A DNA stretch of 64,000 bases from Streptomyces aurantiacus (GCF_027107535.1 NZ_CP114283.1:6634001-6698000); one strand, 5' to 3'; positions 9,181 to 19,567 are shown, counted from the first letter of the stretch. Numbers and translations: made by a program. The notes: generated by a model not told the origin, from the sequence alone.

Positions 9181-11147
9181 CAGTGGGTGCCTCCGAGGCC
9201 GGGGACGCGGTGCGTGGTGTGCGGTTCGCCGACGCCGTCGAGGGTGGCGTCGGGGTTGACGTGCGAGGATCCCGCGGTGGCGCGCGCGAAGGCAGCGGCG
9301 CCTCCGACGAGCGGCACACGGGCCGTTGTACGGGACAGGTCGAGCGTGAGCGTCGGGGTGCTCGACGGGGGGTCGATGAGGCCCTCGTCGGTGCCGGCGA
9401 CGATCAGCGCGAGGCGGTGGCCCTTCGGGACGACGTGGTCGCTCGCGTGCAGGTCGAGGGTGATGGTGTAGCGCTTGCCCGGGGTGAGCGGGACGCCCTT
9501 CGTGTCGGAGGCGTGGTTGCCGAGGTCGGCCCAGCCGCGGCTGAACACGGTGTGGTCGACGTCTGCGGTCTTCGCCCGCGTCTCCTTGTAGCAGGAGCTG
9601 TCACCGGTGGTGCTCGGGCCCCAGCAGGTGCGGTCGGTGACCGTGGTGATGCCTTCGCCCGCGGTGGAGTAGTCGCGGATCGTGTCCGGGCCGAGGTCGA
9701 CCAGGACCGCGGAGAGGTGGGCCGTCGAGGTGGTCGGTGTGACGGTGACGGTCACCTCGGAGGAGCCGGAGAGGCGGACGTCGCGGGTGAGCGGCTTGGT
9801 GATGAACCCGGCCTTCGCGGACGTCGACCGGTCGACCTGGGCGGCCCAGTCGGTCTCGTCCTGCTGCGGGTCGTCGGTGAACGTCTCGGTGCCCTTCCCG
9901 GTACGCAGTCCGAGGGTGCCGACGCCCGCCTGCGCGCCCTTGGCGGGCCGCAGCTTCACGGTGTCGGTGCCGCGCGGCGGCCAGACGTTCGAGGTGACCC
10001 ACTGATCGGGGGCGCGCTCGATGTCGGCCATGGGTTCGTCGTCGATGCCGTTGTCGTAGCCGAGGAGTTCGTGGTCGAACCAGCGGTGCAGCGTGTCGGC
10101 CCAGTCGGCGCGGCGGAAGTCGAAGGGGTCGACGTGGCCGGTCTGGGACAGCCAGATCTTCCGGTCGACGCCGGCCTTCGCGAGACCGTCCCACCACTGG
10201 CCGAAGTGCTTGGGGCGCACGTTCAGGTCCTGCATGCCGTGGATGACGAACACGCTGGCGTCGACCTTGCGGACGTCCTTCACGTAGTCGCGCTCGGTCC
10301 AGAACCTGGTCCGGTCGCCGGTGCGCGGTGCTCCGTCGACGATCTCCTGCTGGACGGCCGCGCACCTGGCGCGGGCGTCGGGGCTCTCTACGTAGTCGGA
10401 CAGCCACTCGGGGCCCGAGTCGTAGAGCGGGGCGCCCTTGGCGAAGTAGTAGTCGTACCAGGAGGAGATGGCTGCGATCGGGACGATCGTCTCCAGGCCC
10501 TCGACTCCGGTGGCGGCGACGCCGTTGGCGACGGTCCCGTCGTAGCTCTTGCCGATCATGCCGGTTTTCCCGTTGGTCCAGCCGGCCTTGGCCTTCGTGG
10601 TGCCCGTGCGGGAGGTGTAGCCCTTGCCCCGGCCGTTCAGCCAGTCGACGACGGCCTTCGCGGACTGGACGTCGGAGCGGCCGCCGACGTCCACACAGCC
10701 GTCGGAGCGGTTGGTGCCGGCGAGGTCGACGCCGACGAAGGCGTAGCCGCGCGGCACGAAGTAGTTGTCGTAGTACAGGGGCATCTGGACGACGTCGCCG
10801 TTCGCGTCGTACGTCTTGCGCTGGCTCTCGTTGCCACGCCCGCAGCAGGAGTAGTACGGGCTGGCATCCATGATCACGGGTATCCTGCGGCCCTGCTGGG
10901 CGGGTTCGCGCGGGCGGACGATGTCGACGGCGACACGGTCTGTCTTCCCGTCGCTGTCGCCGTCCAGCCCGGTGTCCACCCAGACGGACTCACGGATCGC
11001 GTTGTCGTACGAGTAGACGGGGGCGCTCTCCCGCGGAGCGCTCTGGGCGGCAGCAGGGGTGAGGAGCGTGGCCATCAGCGCGGCGGTGGCCGCCGTCGCG
11101 AGCGATCTCCAGGTGATGAGGCGCTTGTAGCGCGCAGATGTCCGCAT
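9180..11147 (-). CDS. Secreted Xaa-Pro dipeptidyl-peptidase (S15/CocE-NonD family)
   Basis: Serine hydrolase releasing Xaa-Pro dipeptides from N-termini, exported. 655 residues with a signal peptide (hydrophobic stretch aa 15-32, cleavage near AQSA). The alpha/beta-hydrolase nucleophile is in [10 protein letters not shown] (about aa 202); the acid is in [10 protein letters not shown] (about aa 297) and the histidine in SQTGHVDPF (about aa 340). A C-terminal jelly-roll domain typical of CocE-type enzymes runs from about aa 410 ([18 protein letters not shown]) to the end. A cocaine-esterase-like acyl specificity is the main alternative. The first gene of a two-gene unit with the M14 peptidase, overlapping it by TGATG. 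Confidence 0.9.
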   Translation of the reverse strand: MRTSARYKRLITWRSLATAATAALMATLLTPAAAQSAPRESAPVYSYDNAIRESVWVDTGLDGDSDGKTDRVAVDIVRPREPAQQGRRIPVIMDASPYYSCCGRGNESQRKTYDANGDVVQMPLYYDNYFVPRGYAFVGVDLAGTNRSDGCVDVGGRSDVQSAKAVVDWLNGRGKGYTSRTGTTKAKAGWTNGKTGMIGKSYDGTVANGVAATGVEGLETIVPIAAISSWYDYYFAKGAPLYDSGPEWLSDYVESPDARARCAAVQQEIVDGAPRTGDRTRFWTERDYVKDVRKVDASVFVIHGMQDLNVRPKHFGQWWDGLAKAGVDRKIWLSQTGHVDPFDFRRADWADTLHRWFDHELLGYDNGIDDEPMADIERAPDQWVTSNVWPPRGTDTVKLRPAKGAQAGVGTLGLRTGKGTETFTDDPQQDETDWAAQVDRSTSAKAGFITKPLTRDVRLSGSSEVTVTVTPTTSTAHLSAVLVDLGPDTIRDYSTAGEGITTVTDRTCWGPSTTGDSSCYKETRAKTADVDHTVFSRGWADLGNHASDTKGVPLTPGKRYTITLDLHASDHVVPKGHRLALIVAGTDEGLIDPPSSTPTLTLDLSRTTARVPLVGGAAAFARATAGSSHVNPDATLDGVGEPHTTHRVPGLGGTH

Positions 11148-11615
11148 GCGCGGAAGGTACTCCGGTCAACTCCTGTGCAAAAGAGGGCCGGTTGGGGTGC
11201 GTGGGATGACCGGCCGAGGTGTGGCTTGAAAGGTGCGTCGGGCGGGGTCGCTCATGTCGACCGATGGGCGATCGTGTGACACCTTGCGGCCTTCGCGGCA
11301 TACGCGGAGGAGGTGTTGCGGAGGAGACGCCTTGGTGGAGGCGTCGGGGCAGCCGCTCGCGTCGCTGTCCGACACCTGGCTCCACCGCACGTCGAAGCCG
11401 GGAACGCCGGTGGCTCGACCGTCTCGATCGAGCCTCGGGCGCAGGGCGCAGGGCGCTCCGCGGAGGGTGCGGGGAATCACGCCGGTGAGCCGCACGCCGG
11501 TGGGGCGATGCGGTCGCGCCGGTGGGGCGGCCCGGCGCGGGTCGCGCCGGGCCGGACGGGCGGGCCCCCTCCCTTTACGGGGCCTGCCTGCCGAGCGGGG
11601 CCTGGGGGCTGCCTG
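11148..11615. other. Intergenic region without a recognised gene
   Basis: 468 bases between the peptidase operon start and the AtpF-like gene stop. Open frames here have no recognisable protein character. The region must hold the promoter of the peptidase pair and the terminator of the AtpF-like gene (hairpin at 11528-11554). Tandem GGGCGCA motifs occur near 11438-11458; otherwise I see nothing. Confidence 0.5.
11528..11554 (-). terminator. Hairpin terminator of the AtpF-like gene
   Basis: Perfect 12-bp inverted repeat CGGCCCGGCGCG / CGCGCCGGGCCG with a 3-base loop, 62 bases beyond the stop codon of the minus-strand AtpF-like gene. Confidence 0.65.
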
Positions 11616-12101
11616 CTAGGCGGGGCCCGGGGTCGGCGTCGTGGAGGTGGAGATGCGTTCTCCCACCACCCTGCTTGCCAGGTCCGAGGCCAGCTCCGAG
11701 ACGGACATGCGGAGTTCGGCCTCGGCGGCGGCACAGTCGGCCTCTATTCGGGCCCGGCCCTCGGCCAGGAGGGCGTCGCGTTCGCGCATGCCTTCGGCGC
11801 GGGTCGCCGCCATGACGGCGGTGCCCTCTTCGAGGGCCCGCTGCCGGATCCTGGCGGCGTCGTGCCGGGCCTCGGCCAGCTCCGACTCCGCCTCGGCGCG
11901 CTTCTGCCCGGCGCGGGCCCGTACCTCCTCCGCCTGCTCGGCGACGCCTCTGATCGCCGCGTCCCGCGCGTCGAGCACCCGTTGCATCCGGGGCAGCACA
12001 CGGACGAAGAACAGGAAGACAGCCGCGAACACCAGCAGCGCGTAACCGAGCTCGTGGACCTTCGGATTGAGTGGACCGATGGGGTAAGGAATGAGATCCA
12101 T
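11616..12101 (-). CDS. Orphan F-type ATP synthase subunit b-like protein
   Basis: 161 residues. The architecture is that of the F0 stator subunit b: one N-terminal hydrophobic segment (YALLVFAAVFLFFVRVLP, about aa 18-36), then a long Ala/Glu/Arg-rich coiled coil (RDAAIRGVAEQAEEVRARAG onward) and a C-terminal amphipathic part (VSELASDLASRVVGERI). No other ATP synthase genes lie nearby, so it is not part of an atp operon. It could be an alternative stator subunit or a membrane-anchored coiled-coil protein with another role. The start could be the GTG at 12107 instead of the ATG at 12101; both have GAGCGGG upstream. It runs in the same direction as the macro-domain gene 85 bases upstream. Confidence 0.75.
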   Translation of the reverse strand: MDLIPYPIGPLNPKVHELGYALLVFAAVFLFFVRVLPRMQRVLDARDAAIRGVAEQAEEVRARAGQKRAEAESELAEARHDAARIRQRALEEGTAVMAATRAEGMRERDALLAEGRARIEADCAAAEAELRMSVSELASDLASRVVGERISTSTTPTPGPA

Positions 12102-12186
12102 GACCACGACTTACCCGCTCATGCGTGCGCAACAACGCGCATCTGCGCCAGCGTTGACCGAAAGTCACCGGTGGGACGGACTCCGC

Positions 12187-12660
12187 TCAGGTCCCGTGGT
12201 CGTACACCGTCACCGCGACCCCCTTTCCGAGGAGCCGCTCGGCTATCAGCGGTTCCACACGTGACCACTTCCCGCCCGCGGGCCCGCATCCGATGCGCGG
12301 CATGTGCACGGACGCGCCGAGCTCGACCGCCTTCTCCGCCAGCGGGACGAGCGCCGCGTCGATCGCCTCGTAGCGGACGGGCACCCCCTTGCTCCCGGCC
12401 CTCGTGCCCCGCTGGCCGATCATGTTGGCCACCCACACATACCGGCCGACCTCGACGAACTGGGTCGCGCCGAGACCGAAGTCGTTGACCGCACGCTCAC
12501 GGTGCCAGCGGCGATAGGCGGCCTCCGGCCACCGGTTCGACAGGGCGAGGACGAAGCCCTTGCCCCAGCCCCCTATGTCGTTGCAGACATGGGCGATCAG
12601 CTTGACTCCCCTGCCCAGGGGAACGGTGGCATCACCCCGGACATACGTGATCGCCGACAT
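12187..12660 (-). CDS. Macro domain protein (ADP-ribose binding/hydrolase-like)
   Basis: 157 residues forming a single macro domain, which binds ADP-ribose and in some members removes ADP-ribose or deacetylates O-acetyl-ADP-ribose. Recognisable elements are GDAT at the N-terminus (aa 9-12), LIAHVCNDIGGWGKGFVLAL (aa 21-40) with the ligand-binding Asn-Asp and glycine loop, and MPRIGCGPAGGKW (about aa 126-138) for the second phosphate-binding loop. It most resembles the small stand-alone type (Poa1/TARG1-like). A TACGGT hexamer six bases before the ATG at 12660 could be a -10 for a nearly leaderless message. Partner enzymes are not encoded nearby. Confidence 0.85.
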   Translation of the reverse strand: MSAITYVRGDATVPLGRGVKLIAHVCNDIGGWGKGFVLALSNRWPEAAYRRWHRERAVNDFGLGATQFVEVGRYVWVANMIGQRGTRAGSKGVPVRYEAIDAALVPLAEKAVELGASVHMPRIGCGPAGGKWSRVEPLIAERLLGKGVAVTVYDHGT

Positions 12661-12725
12661 GACCCCACCGTACGGACCACCACCGACAGTCGGCCGCGGC
12701 AGCAGGCTCCCCTGCGACTGTTCAC

Positions 12726-12774
12726 GGCTGGCGGCTGGCGGCTGGCGGCTGGCGGCTGGCGGCTGGCGGCTGGC
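12726..12774. repeat. Seven tandem copies of a 7-bp unit (GGCTGGC)
   Basis: Seven perfect tandem copies of GGCTGGC lie between the divergent macro-domain and MerR genes. The perfect identity implies recent slippage, and copy number is likely to vary between strains. It sits about 110 bases upstream of the MerR ATG and 66 upstream of the macro gene ATG. Confidence 0.9.
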
Positions 12775-12819
12775 GGCGCATGGGCGCACGGAGCGCACAG
12801 AGCGCAGAAGCTTTCACAA

Positions 12820-12842
12820 CACAGCTGTGACAGCAATACTGT
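12820..12842 (+). promoter_or_regulatory. Palindromes in the MerR promoter region
   Basis: CACAGCTGTG (12820-12829) is a perfect 10-bp palindrome, followed at once by ACAG-CAATA-CTGT (12830-12842). TTCACA (12814-12819) and AATACT (12835-12840) could be -35 and -10 elements. MerR regulators bind dyads between these elements, so autoregulation is plausible. Confidence 0.45.
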
Positions 12843-12885
12843 TGCACCGCATCAGGCGGCGGACGCGGCACCCGGAGGAGCAGGC

Positions 12886-13590
12886 ATGGCGACGGACATC
12901 GGGGAGCCGACGCTCACCGTCGACGAACTGGCCGCGCGGGCGGGCGTCACGGTACGGACGGTCCGCTTCTACAGCACCCGGGGGTTGCTGCCGCCGCCCG
13001 TGATCGGGCCGCGCCGCGTGGGGCACTACGGCCAGGAGCACCTTTCGCGCCTCGCGCTCATAGAGGAGCTGCAGCACCAGGGGATGACGCTGGCCGGGAT
13101 CGAGCGCTACCTGCAGCAGCTGCCGGACGGCCTCAGCGCCCACGACCTGGCCATCCACCGTGCCGTGGTGGCCTCCTGGGCTCCCGACGCTGCGGAGGAG
13201 ATGGGCCGGGCCGAGCTGGAGCGCCGGGCGGGGCGCCCGCTCAGCCGAGAGGACCTCGACCGGCTGGCCGCGATGAGCGTCATCAGGGAGACGGACACAC
13301 CGGACGCGTACCGCGTGGACCTCGGACTGCTGCGGCTGGGCGTCCGGTTGCTCGACGTGCCGATCGCGCACGAGACGATCCTCGCCGCACGCGCCGTCCT
13401 GATGGAGCACACCCGCGCGGCCGCGCACGAACTCTCCCTGCTCTTCCGGGACTCGGTGTCCGAGCACGACTCGGTCGAGGCGGTGAAGGATCTGTCCGCG
13501 CACATGCAACCACTCGTCGTGCAGGCCCTCCTGACGACGTTTCAGCGCTCGCTGACAGAGGAGCTGCGGGAGTGGCTCAAGGACTCCTGA
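12886..13590 (+). CDS. MerR family transcriptional regulator
   Basis: 234-residue DNA-binding regulator. The N-terminal winged helix-turn-helix is typical: LTVDELAARAGVTVRTVRFY (aa 10-29) and the wing region RVGHYGQEHLSRLALIEEL, followed by the dimerisation helix beginning GMTLAGIERYLQ. The C-terminal 150 residues are helical with no cysteine metal site, so it is not a classic metal sensor and may bind a small effector. The ATG at 12886 has an ideal CCGGAGGAG seven bases upstream. It converges on fadB with a terminator between them; that position makes it a candidate regulator of the fad operon, by proximity only. Confidence 0.88.
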   Translation: MATDIGEPTLTVDELAARAGVTVRTVRFYSTRGLLPPPVIGPRRVGHYGQEHLSRLALIEELQHQGMTLAGIERYLQQLPDGLSAHDLAIHRAVVASWAPDAAEEMGRAELERRAGRPLSREDLDRLAAMSVIRETDTPDAYRVDLGLLRLGVRLLDVPIAHETILAARAVLMEHTRAAAHELSLLFRDSVSEHDSVEAVKDLSAHMQPLVVQALLTTFQRSLTEELREWLKDS

Positions 13591-13700
13591 TCGGGTGCGG
13601 CCGACCGCTGTCCCCTCAAGTGGCCCAGCCGTCCCGCACGTCGAGGACCTGGCCCTGAGGCCTGCTCGCCGGACACGACCTGCACGAAGGCGCCGCCCAC

Positions 13701-13757
13701 GCCCGCCGGCGAGGGTGGTATACCGCTCACGGGCACACCACTCCCTCGCCGGCGGGC
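13701..13757. terminator. Bidirectional terminator between MerR gene and fadB
   Basis: Perfect 15-bp inverted repeat GCCCGCCGGCGAGGG (13701-13715) and CCCTCGCCGGCGGGC (13743-13757), five bases from the fadB stop codon and 110 beyond the MerR stop. It serves two convergent genes. Confidence 0.85.
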
Positions 13758-13761
13758 CGGG

Positions 13762-15966
13762 TCACCGGTCGCTGAACCGCTCCCCCTTCTCCGCCTTCTC
13801 CACTAGCAGCGCGGGGGGCGTGAACCGCTCGCCGTAGCGCTCGGCGAGCTCCCGCGCGCGGGCCACGAACGCGGGCGGGCCGGCAGCCGCCCCGCCGCGG
13901 CTCTCGTATCCGTTGATGTACTGCAGGACGCCCCCCGTCCAGCCCGGGAAGCCGATCCCGAAGAGGGACCCGATGTTGGCGTCGGCGACCGACGTCAGGA
14001 CCCCTTCCTCCAGGAGCCGGACGGTGTCCAGCGCCTCGGAGAAGAGCATGCGCTCCTGCATGTCCTCGAAGGGGATGCCGGCACCCTCACGGGTGAAGTG
14101 CTCACGCAGACCGGGCCACAGTCCGGCGCGCCTGCCGTCCTCGCCGTACTCGTAGAAGCCCCCGCCACCGCTGCGGCCGGTGCGGCCGAACTCGTCGACC
14201 ATGCGGTCGACGACCGCCTCGGCGGGGTGGGTCGTCCAGGTGCCGCCCGCCTCCTCGACGGCCCGCTTCGACTCGGCCCGGATCCTGCGGGGCAGGGTGA
14301 GCGTCAGTTCGTCCATCAGGGAGAGGACCTTGGCGGGATAGCCGGCCTGGGCGGCCGCCTGCTCGACGGAGGCGGGCTCGATGCCCTCGCCGACCATCGC
14401 CACGCCCTCGTTGATGAAGTGCCCGATGACCCGGGAGGTGAAGAAGCCCCGCGAGTCGTTGACGACGATCGGGGTCTTCCTGATCTGCCGTACGAGGTCG
14501 AAGGCACGGGCCAGTGCCTCGTCGCCGGTGCGCTCACCCTTGATGATCTCGACGAGCGGCATCTTGTCGACGGGCGAGAAGAAGTGCAGTCCCACGAAGT
14601 CGGTCTGCCGCTCGACGCCCTCGGCGAGCGCCGTGATCGGCAGGGTCGAGGTGTTGGAGCACAGCAGCGCGTCCGGCTCGACGAGGTGCTGGATCTCCTG
14701 GAACACCTTGTGCTTGAGCGCCGGGTCCTCGAAGACGGCCTCGATGACGGCGTCGCAGCCGGCGACGTCCGCAGGGTCCGCGGTCGCGGTGATGCGGGCC
14801 AGCAGCGCGTCCGCCTTCTCCTGCGTCGTGCGTCCCCGGGAGACGGCTTTGGCGCAGAGCTTCTCGGAGTAGTTCTTGCCCTTGGCGGCCGCCTCGGCGG
14901 ACACGTCCTTGAGGACGACGTCGATGCCGGCGCGGGCGCACGAGTAGGCGATGCCGGCGCCCATCATCCCGGCGCCCAGGACCGCGACCTTGCGGACCTG
15001 GCGGGGCTCGACGTCCTTCGGGCGGTTGGCACCGGAGTTGACGGCCTGGAGGTCGAAGAAGAAGGCCTGGATCATGTTCTTGGAGGTCTGGCCCGCGGCC
15101 AGTTCCACGAAGTAGCGCGCTTCGATGACCTGCGCGGTCTCGAAGTCGACCTGGGAGCCCTCGACGGCGGCCGCGAGGATGTTGCGCGGGGCCGGGTAGG
15201 GCGCGCCGTTGGTCTGCTTGCGCAGGTTGGCCGGGAAGGCGGGCAGGTTCGCCGCGAACTTCGGGTTGGAGGGGGTGCCGCCCGGGATGCGGTAGCCGGG
15301 CTTGTCCCAGGGCTGCCGCGACTCGGGGTTGGCGTCGATGAAGGCGCGGGCCTTGGCGAGCATCTCCTCGTGGGTGGCCGCCACTTCGTGGACGAGGCCG
15401 TTCTCCAGGGCGCGCTGCGGGCTGTACTGGGTGCCCTGGAGGAGCACCTTGAGGAGCGCGTCGGCGATGCCGAGCAGGCGTACGGTCCTGACCACGCCGC
15501 CGCCTCCGGGCAGCAGGCCGAGCGTGACCTCGGGGCAGCCGATCTTGGAGCCGGGTGCGTCGAGTGCGACGCGGTGGTGGCAGGCCAGCGCGATCTCGTA
15601 GCCGCCGCCGAGGGCCGCGCCGTTCATGGCGGCGACGACGGGCTTGCCGAGCGTCTCGATGCGGCGCAGGTCGCGCTTGATGGCGAGGCCGCCGTCGAGG
15701 AGCTGCTGGGCGGTCTCGGGCGTGACCCGGATGAGGTCGCGCAGGTCGCCGCCCGCGAAAAAGGTCTTCTTGGCGGAGGTGAAGACGATGCCCCGGACGG
15801 AGCCGGGGTCCGCCTGGACCTCCGTCTCCAGACGGTCGGCGATCGCGGTGAGCGAGTCCCGGAACGCCTGGTTCATCGTGTTGGCCGACTGGCCGGGGTC
15901 GTCCAGTACGAGGGTGACGATGCCGGTCTCGTCCTGTTCCCAGCGGATGGTGGTGCTCTCGGTCAT
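13762..15966 (-). CDS. fadB: Fatty oxidation complex alpha subunit: enoyl-CoA hydratase / 3-hydroxyacyl-CoA dehydrogenase
   Basis: Bifunctional beta-oxidation enzyme, 734 residues. The N-terminal crotonase domain (aa 1-200) hydrates enoyl-CoA: oxyanion-hole stretch KTFFAGGDL and NGAALGGGYEIALACH, then PEVTLGLLPGGGG with catalytic glutamates in these loops. From about aa 327 an NAD-binding Rossmann motif (VAVLGAGMMGAGIAYSCARAG) begins the dehydrogenase, with catalytic LHFFSPVDKMPLVEII near aa 460 and two C-terminal 3HCDH helical domains. Last gene of the fad operon, 40 bases after fadA, consistent with a FadAB complex of thiolase plus multifunctional subunit. A terminator follows immediately. 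Confidence 0.95.
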   Translation of the reverse strand: MTESTTIRWEQDETGIVTLVLDDPGQSANTMNQAFRDSLTAIADRLETEVQADPGSVRGIVFTSAKKTFFAGGDLRDLIRVTPETAQQLLDGGLAIKRDLRRIETLGKPVVAAMNGAALGGGYEIALACHHRVALDAPGSKIGCPEVTLGLLPGGGGVVRTVRLLGIADALLKVLLQGTQYSPQRALENGLVHEVAATHEEMLAKARAFIDANPESRQPWDKPGYRIPGGTPSNPKFAANLPAFPANLRKQTNGAPYPAPRNILAAAVEGSQVDFETAQVIEARYFVELAAGQTSKNMIQAFFFDLQAVNSGANRPKDVEPRQVRKVAVLGAGMMGAGIAYSCARAGIDVVLKDVSAEAAAKGKNYSEKLCAKAVSRGRTTQEKADALLARITATADPADVAGCDAVIEAVFEDPALKHKVFQEIQHLVEPDALLCSNTSTLPITALAEGVERQTDFVGLHFFSPVDKMPLVEIIKGERTGDEALARAFDLVRQIRKTPIVVNDSRGFFTSRVIGHFINEGVAMVGEGIEPASVEQAAAQAGYPAKVLSLMDELTLTLPRRIRAESKRAVEEAGGTWTTHPAEAVVDRMVDEFGRTGRSGGGGFYEYGEDGRRAGLWPGLREHFTREGAGIPFEDMQERMLFSEALDTVRLLEEGVLTSVADANIGSLFGIGFPGWTGGVLQYINGYESRGGAAAGPPAFVARARELAERYGERFTPPALLVEKAEKGERFSDR

Positions 15967-16005
15967 GAGGGGTTCTCCGTAGAAGTCCGTCGGTCCACTG
16001 GGGGG

Positions 16006-17220
<1,215 letters not shown>

Positions 17221-17241
17221 GGGTAAGCCTTTCAATGAGGG

Positions 17242-18384
17242 TCAGGCGAGCAGGGAGCGGCCGATGATCTCCTTCATGATCTCGGTCGTCCCGCCGTAGA
17301 TGGTCTGGATGCGTCCGTCGGTGAAGGCCCTGGCGACGCGGTACTCCGTCATGTAGCCGTAACCGCCGTGCAGTTGGAGACAGCGGTCCGCGACGCGCTT
17401 CTGCAGTTCGGTGGCCCACCACTTGGCCATCGAGGCGTGCACCGCGTCGAGTTCGCCTTCCGCGTGGTCGACGATGCAGCGGTCGACGAACGCCCGGGTG
17501 ACGGCGCACTCGGTGGCCATCTCGGCTATCTCGAAGCGGATGTGCTGGAGCCTGGACAGCGGCCGCCCGAAGGCCTCGCGCTCCTTGACGTACTCGGTGG
17601 TGATCTCCAGCAGGTACTCGGCTGCGGCGATCCCGACGACGGCGATGTTCAGCCGCTCCTGCGCGAGGTTCGTCATCAGGTGCACGAAGGCGCCGTTCAG
17701 TTCGCCGAGGAGGTTCTCCTTCGGGACACGTACGTCGCGGAAGAACAGCTCGGCGGTGTCCTGGGCCTTCAGGCCGATCTTGTCGAGGTTGCGGCCGCGC
17801 TCGAACCCTTCCGTGCCGCGCTCGACGACCAGCAGGGACAGTCCGCGCGCACCGCCCTCGGGGGTGGTTCTGGCGACGACGATCACGAGGTCGGCCAGGA
17901 TCCCGTTGGAGATGAACGTCTTGGAGCCGTTGAGGAGCCAGTGGTCGCCCCGGTCCTCGGCATGGGTGCTGATGCCCTGGAGGTCCGATCCGGCGCCGGG
18001 CTCGGTCATGGCGATGGCCGTGATCAGGGACCCGTCGCAGAAGCCGGGCAGCCAGCGGCGCTTCTGCTCCTCGGTGCCGAGCCCCGTCAGATAGGGCCCG
18101 ATGATGTCGTTGTGCAGGCCGAGCGCGGGCCCGGCGGCTCCCGCGCGCGCGAACTCCTCGCCGAGTGCGGCGCTGTAGCGGAAGTCGGCGACGCCGCCGC
18201 CCCCGTACTCCTCGGGGACGGCCAGTCCGAGCAGTCCCTGCCGGCCGGCGGCCCGCCATGACTCGCGCGAGACGATGCCGTCCTTCTCCCACTGCTCGTG
18301 GTGCGGGAGCACCTCCTTGGCGAGGAAGGTGCGGACGGTCTCGCGGAACGCCTCGTGCTCCGACGTGAAGATCTGCCGCTTCAT
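17242..18384 (-). CDS. Acyl-CoA dehydrogenase (long-chain type)
   Basis: FAD enzyme introducing the trans-2 double bond into acyl-CoA. 380 residues with the helical N-terminal domain, a beta domain containing [16 protein letters not shown] (about aa 120-135) and [13 protein letters not shown], and the C-terminal four-helix domain. Near the end the sequence is [14 protein letters not shown]: the medium-chain enzyme has Glu in place of the first Gly, whereas long-chain and isovaleryl enzymes have Gly here and place the base elsewhere. This suggests a long- or branched-chain preference. Its ATG overlaps the racemase stop by four bases (ATGA at 18381-18384). Confidence 0.93.
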   Translation of the reverse strand: MKRQIFTSEHEAFRETVRTFLAKEVLPHHEQWEKDGIVSRESWRAAGRQGLLGLAVPEEYGGGGVADFRYSAALGEEFARAGAAGPALGLHNDIIGPYLTGLGTEEQKRRWLPGFCDGSLITAIAMTEPGAGSDLQGISTHAEDRGDHWLLNGSKTFISNGILADLVIVVARTTPEGGARGLSLLVVERGTEGFERGRNLDKIGLKAQDTAELFFRDVRVPKENLLGELNGAFVHLMTNLAQERLNIAVVGIAAAEYLLEITTEYVKEREAFGRPLSRLQHIRFEIAEMATECAVTRAFVDRCIVDHAEGELDAVHASMAKWWATELQKRVADRCLQLHGGYGYMTEYRVARAFTDGRIQTIYGGTTEIMKEIIGRSLLA

Positions 18385-19520
18385 TCGGGGCTGCCCTTCA
18401 GGAGGTCCGGTACGTCCCAGTCGCGGGCCACGCCCGCGGTGTCGGCGCCCGGCTGCGCGGGCCCGCCGCGGACGGCGGTGGGGGTGGCGGAGAAGCGGGG
18501 CGCGGGGGCGGGCTGGGTGATGCCGCCGTGGTCGGTGAAGGTGCCGCGGGCCGCGAGATGCGGGTGGTGCGGTGCCTCGCGCAGCGACAGCACGGGTGCC
18601 ACGCAGGCGTCGGAGCCCTCGAAGACAGCGGTCCACTCGTCGCGCGTGCGGGTCCTGAAGCGGGCCGCCACCGCCTCGCGCAGCTCGCCCCAGCGGGAGA
18701 GGTCCTTGCGCGCCGAGGCGTACTCCCCGAGGCCGAGCAGCTCCACGAACTGCTCGTAGAACTGCCCTTCCAGCGCGCCGACCGCCATGTACCGGCCGTC
18801 GGCGGTCTCGTACGTCCCGTAGTACGGGCATCCGCCGTCGAGGAGGTTGGCGCCGCGGCGGTCCTGCCAGCCGCCGGCGGCCAGCATGCCGTGGATCATG
18901 GAGGCGAGGTGGGCGGTGCCGTCCACGATCGCCGCGTCCACGACCTGTCCGGCGCCGGTCGCGCGCGCGTGGTGGAGCGCGGCGAGGACGCCGACGACGA
19001 GGTACAGCGAGCCGCCCGCGTAGTCCCCGACGAGGTTGGCCGGGACGGCGGGCGGCTCGTCCGGGGAGCCGATCATGCCCAGGGTGCCGGTCAGCGCGAT
19101 GTACGCGATGTCGTGCCCGGCGCGCGGGGCGAGCGGCCCGTCCTGGCCCCAGCCGGTCATCCGTCCGTAGACGAGCTTCGGGTTGCGGGCGTGGCAGGTC
19201 CCGGGCCCGACGCCGAGGCGCTCGGCGACTCCCGGCCGGAAGCCCTCGACGAGGATGTCCGCGCGCTCGACCAGGCCGAGGACACGGTCCGCGCCGTCGG
19301 GGGCCTTCAGGTCGACGACCACCGAACGCTTGTTGCGGTTGGTGATGTCGTACGCGGGGTCGATCGCGAGTCCCCCGCCGCCCGGCCTGTCCACGCGGAC
19401 GACGTCGGCGCCCAGGTCGGCAAGGAGCATCGCGGCGAACGGGCCGGGCCCGATGCCCGCCAGCTCGACCACGCGCACCCCGGCCAGCGGGCCGTGCCCT
19501 GCTGTTCCTGCCGCTGCCAT
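18381..19520 (-). CDS. Alpha-methylacyl-CoA racemase / CaiB-BaiF family CoA transferase
   Basis: 379 residues from the ATG at 19520, which has a GGGGG ribosome binding site; an in-frame start at 19556 is less supported. Residues expected of methylacyl-CoA racemase are present: His in RAGHDIAYIALTG (about aa 111), Asp in NLVGDYAGGSLYL (about aa 141) and Glu in the VGALEGQFYEQF stretch (about aa 225). Such enzymes epimerise 2-methyl branched acyl-CoAs so that they can enter beta-oxidation, which fits both the operon and the branched-chain membrane lipids of Streptomyces. A CoA transferase is the alternative. First gene of the fad operon and directly behind a palindromic operator. Confidence 0.85.
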   Translation of the reverse strand: MAAAGTAGHGPLAGVRVVELAGIGPGPFAAMLLADLGADVVRVDRPGGGGLAIDPAYDITNRNKRSVVVDLKAPDGADRVLGLVERADILVEGFRPGVAERLGVGPGTCHARNPKLVYGRMTGWGQDGPLAPRAGHDIAYIALTGTLGMIGSPDEPPAVPANLVGDYAGGSLYLVVGVLAALHHARATGAGQVVDAAIVDGTAHLASMIHGMLAAGGWQDRRGANLLDGGCPYYGTYETADGRYMAVGALEGQFYEQFVELLGLGEYASARKDLSRWGELREAVAARFRTRTRDEWTAVFEGSDACVAPVLSLREAPHHPHLAARGTFTDHGGITQPAPAPRFSATPTAVRGGPAQPGADTAGVARDWDVPDLLKGSPE

Positions 19521-19543
19521 CAAGCCCCCAGCACTGTGACACA

Positions 19544-19567
19544 ACTGATGTAACATCAGTGATGTTA
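19544..19567 (-). promoter_or_regulatory. Palindromic operator at the fad operon promoter
   Basis: ACTGATGT-A-ACATCAGT (19544-19560) is a perfect interrupted palindrome, and its right arm overlaps a second one, ACATCA-G-TGATGT (19553-19565). The site lies 24-40 bases upstream of the racemase ATG, where a repressor would block transcription. The symmetry is of TetR-family type. No TetR gene is encoded in this window. Confidence 0.7.

Noticed and set aside
12726..12774. Heptamer array as a CRISPR array
   Set aside because: Units are 7 bp with no spacers and no cas genes nearby.
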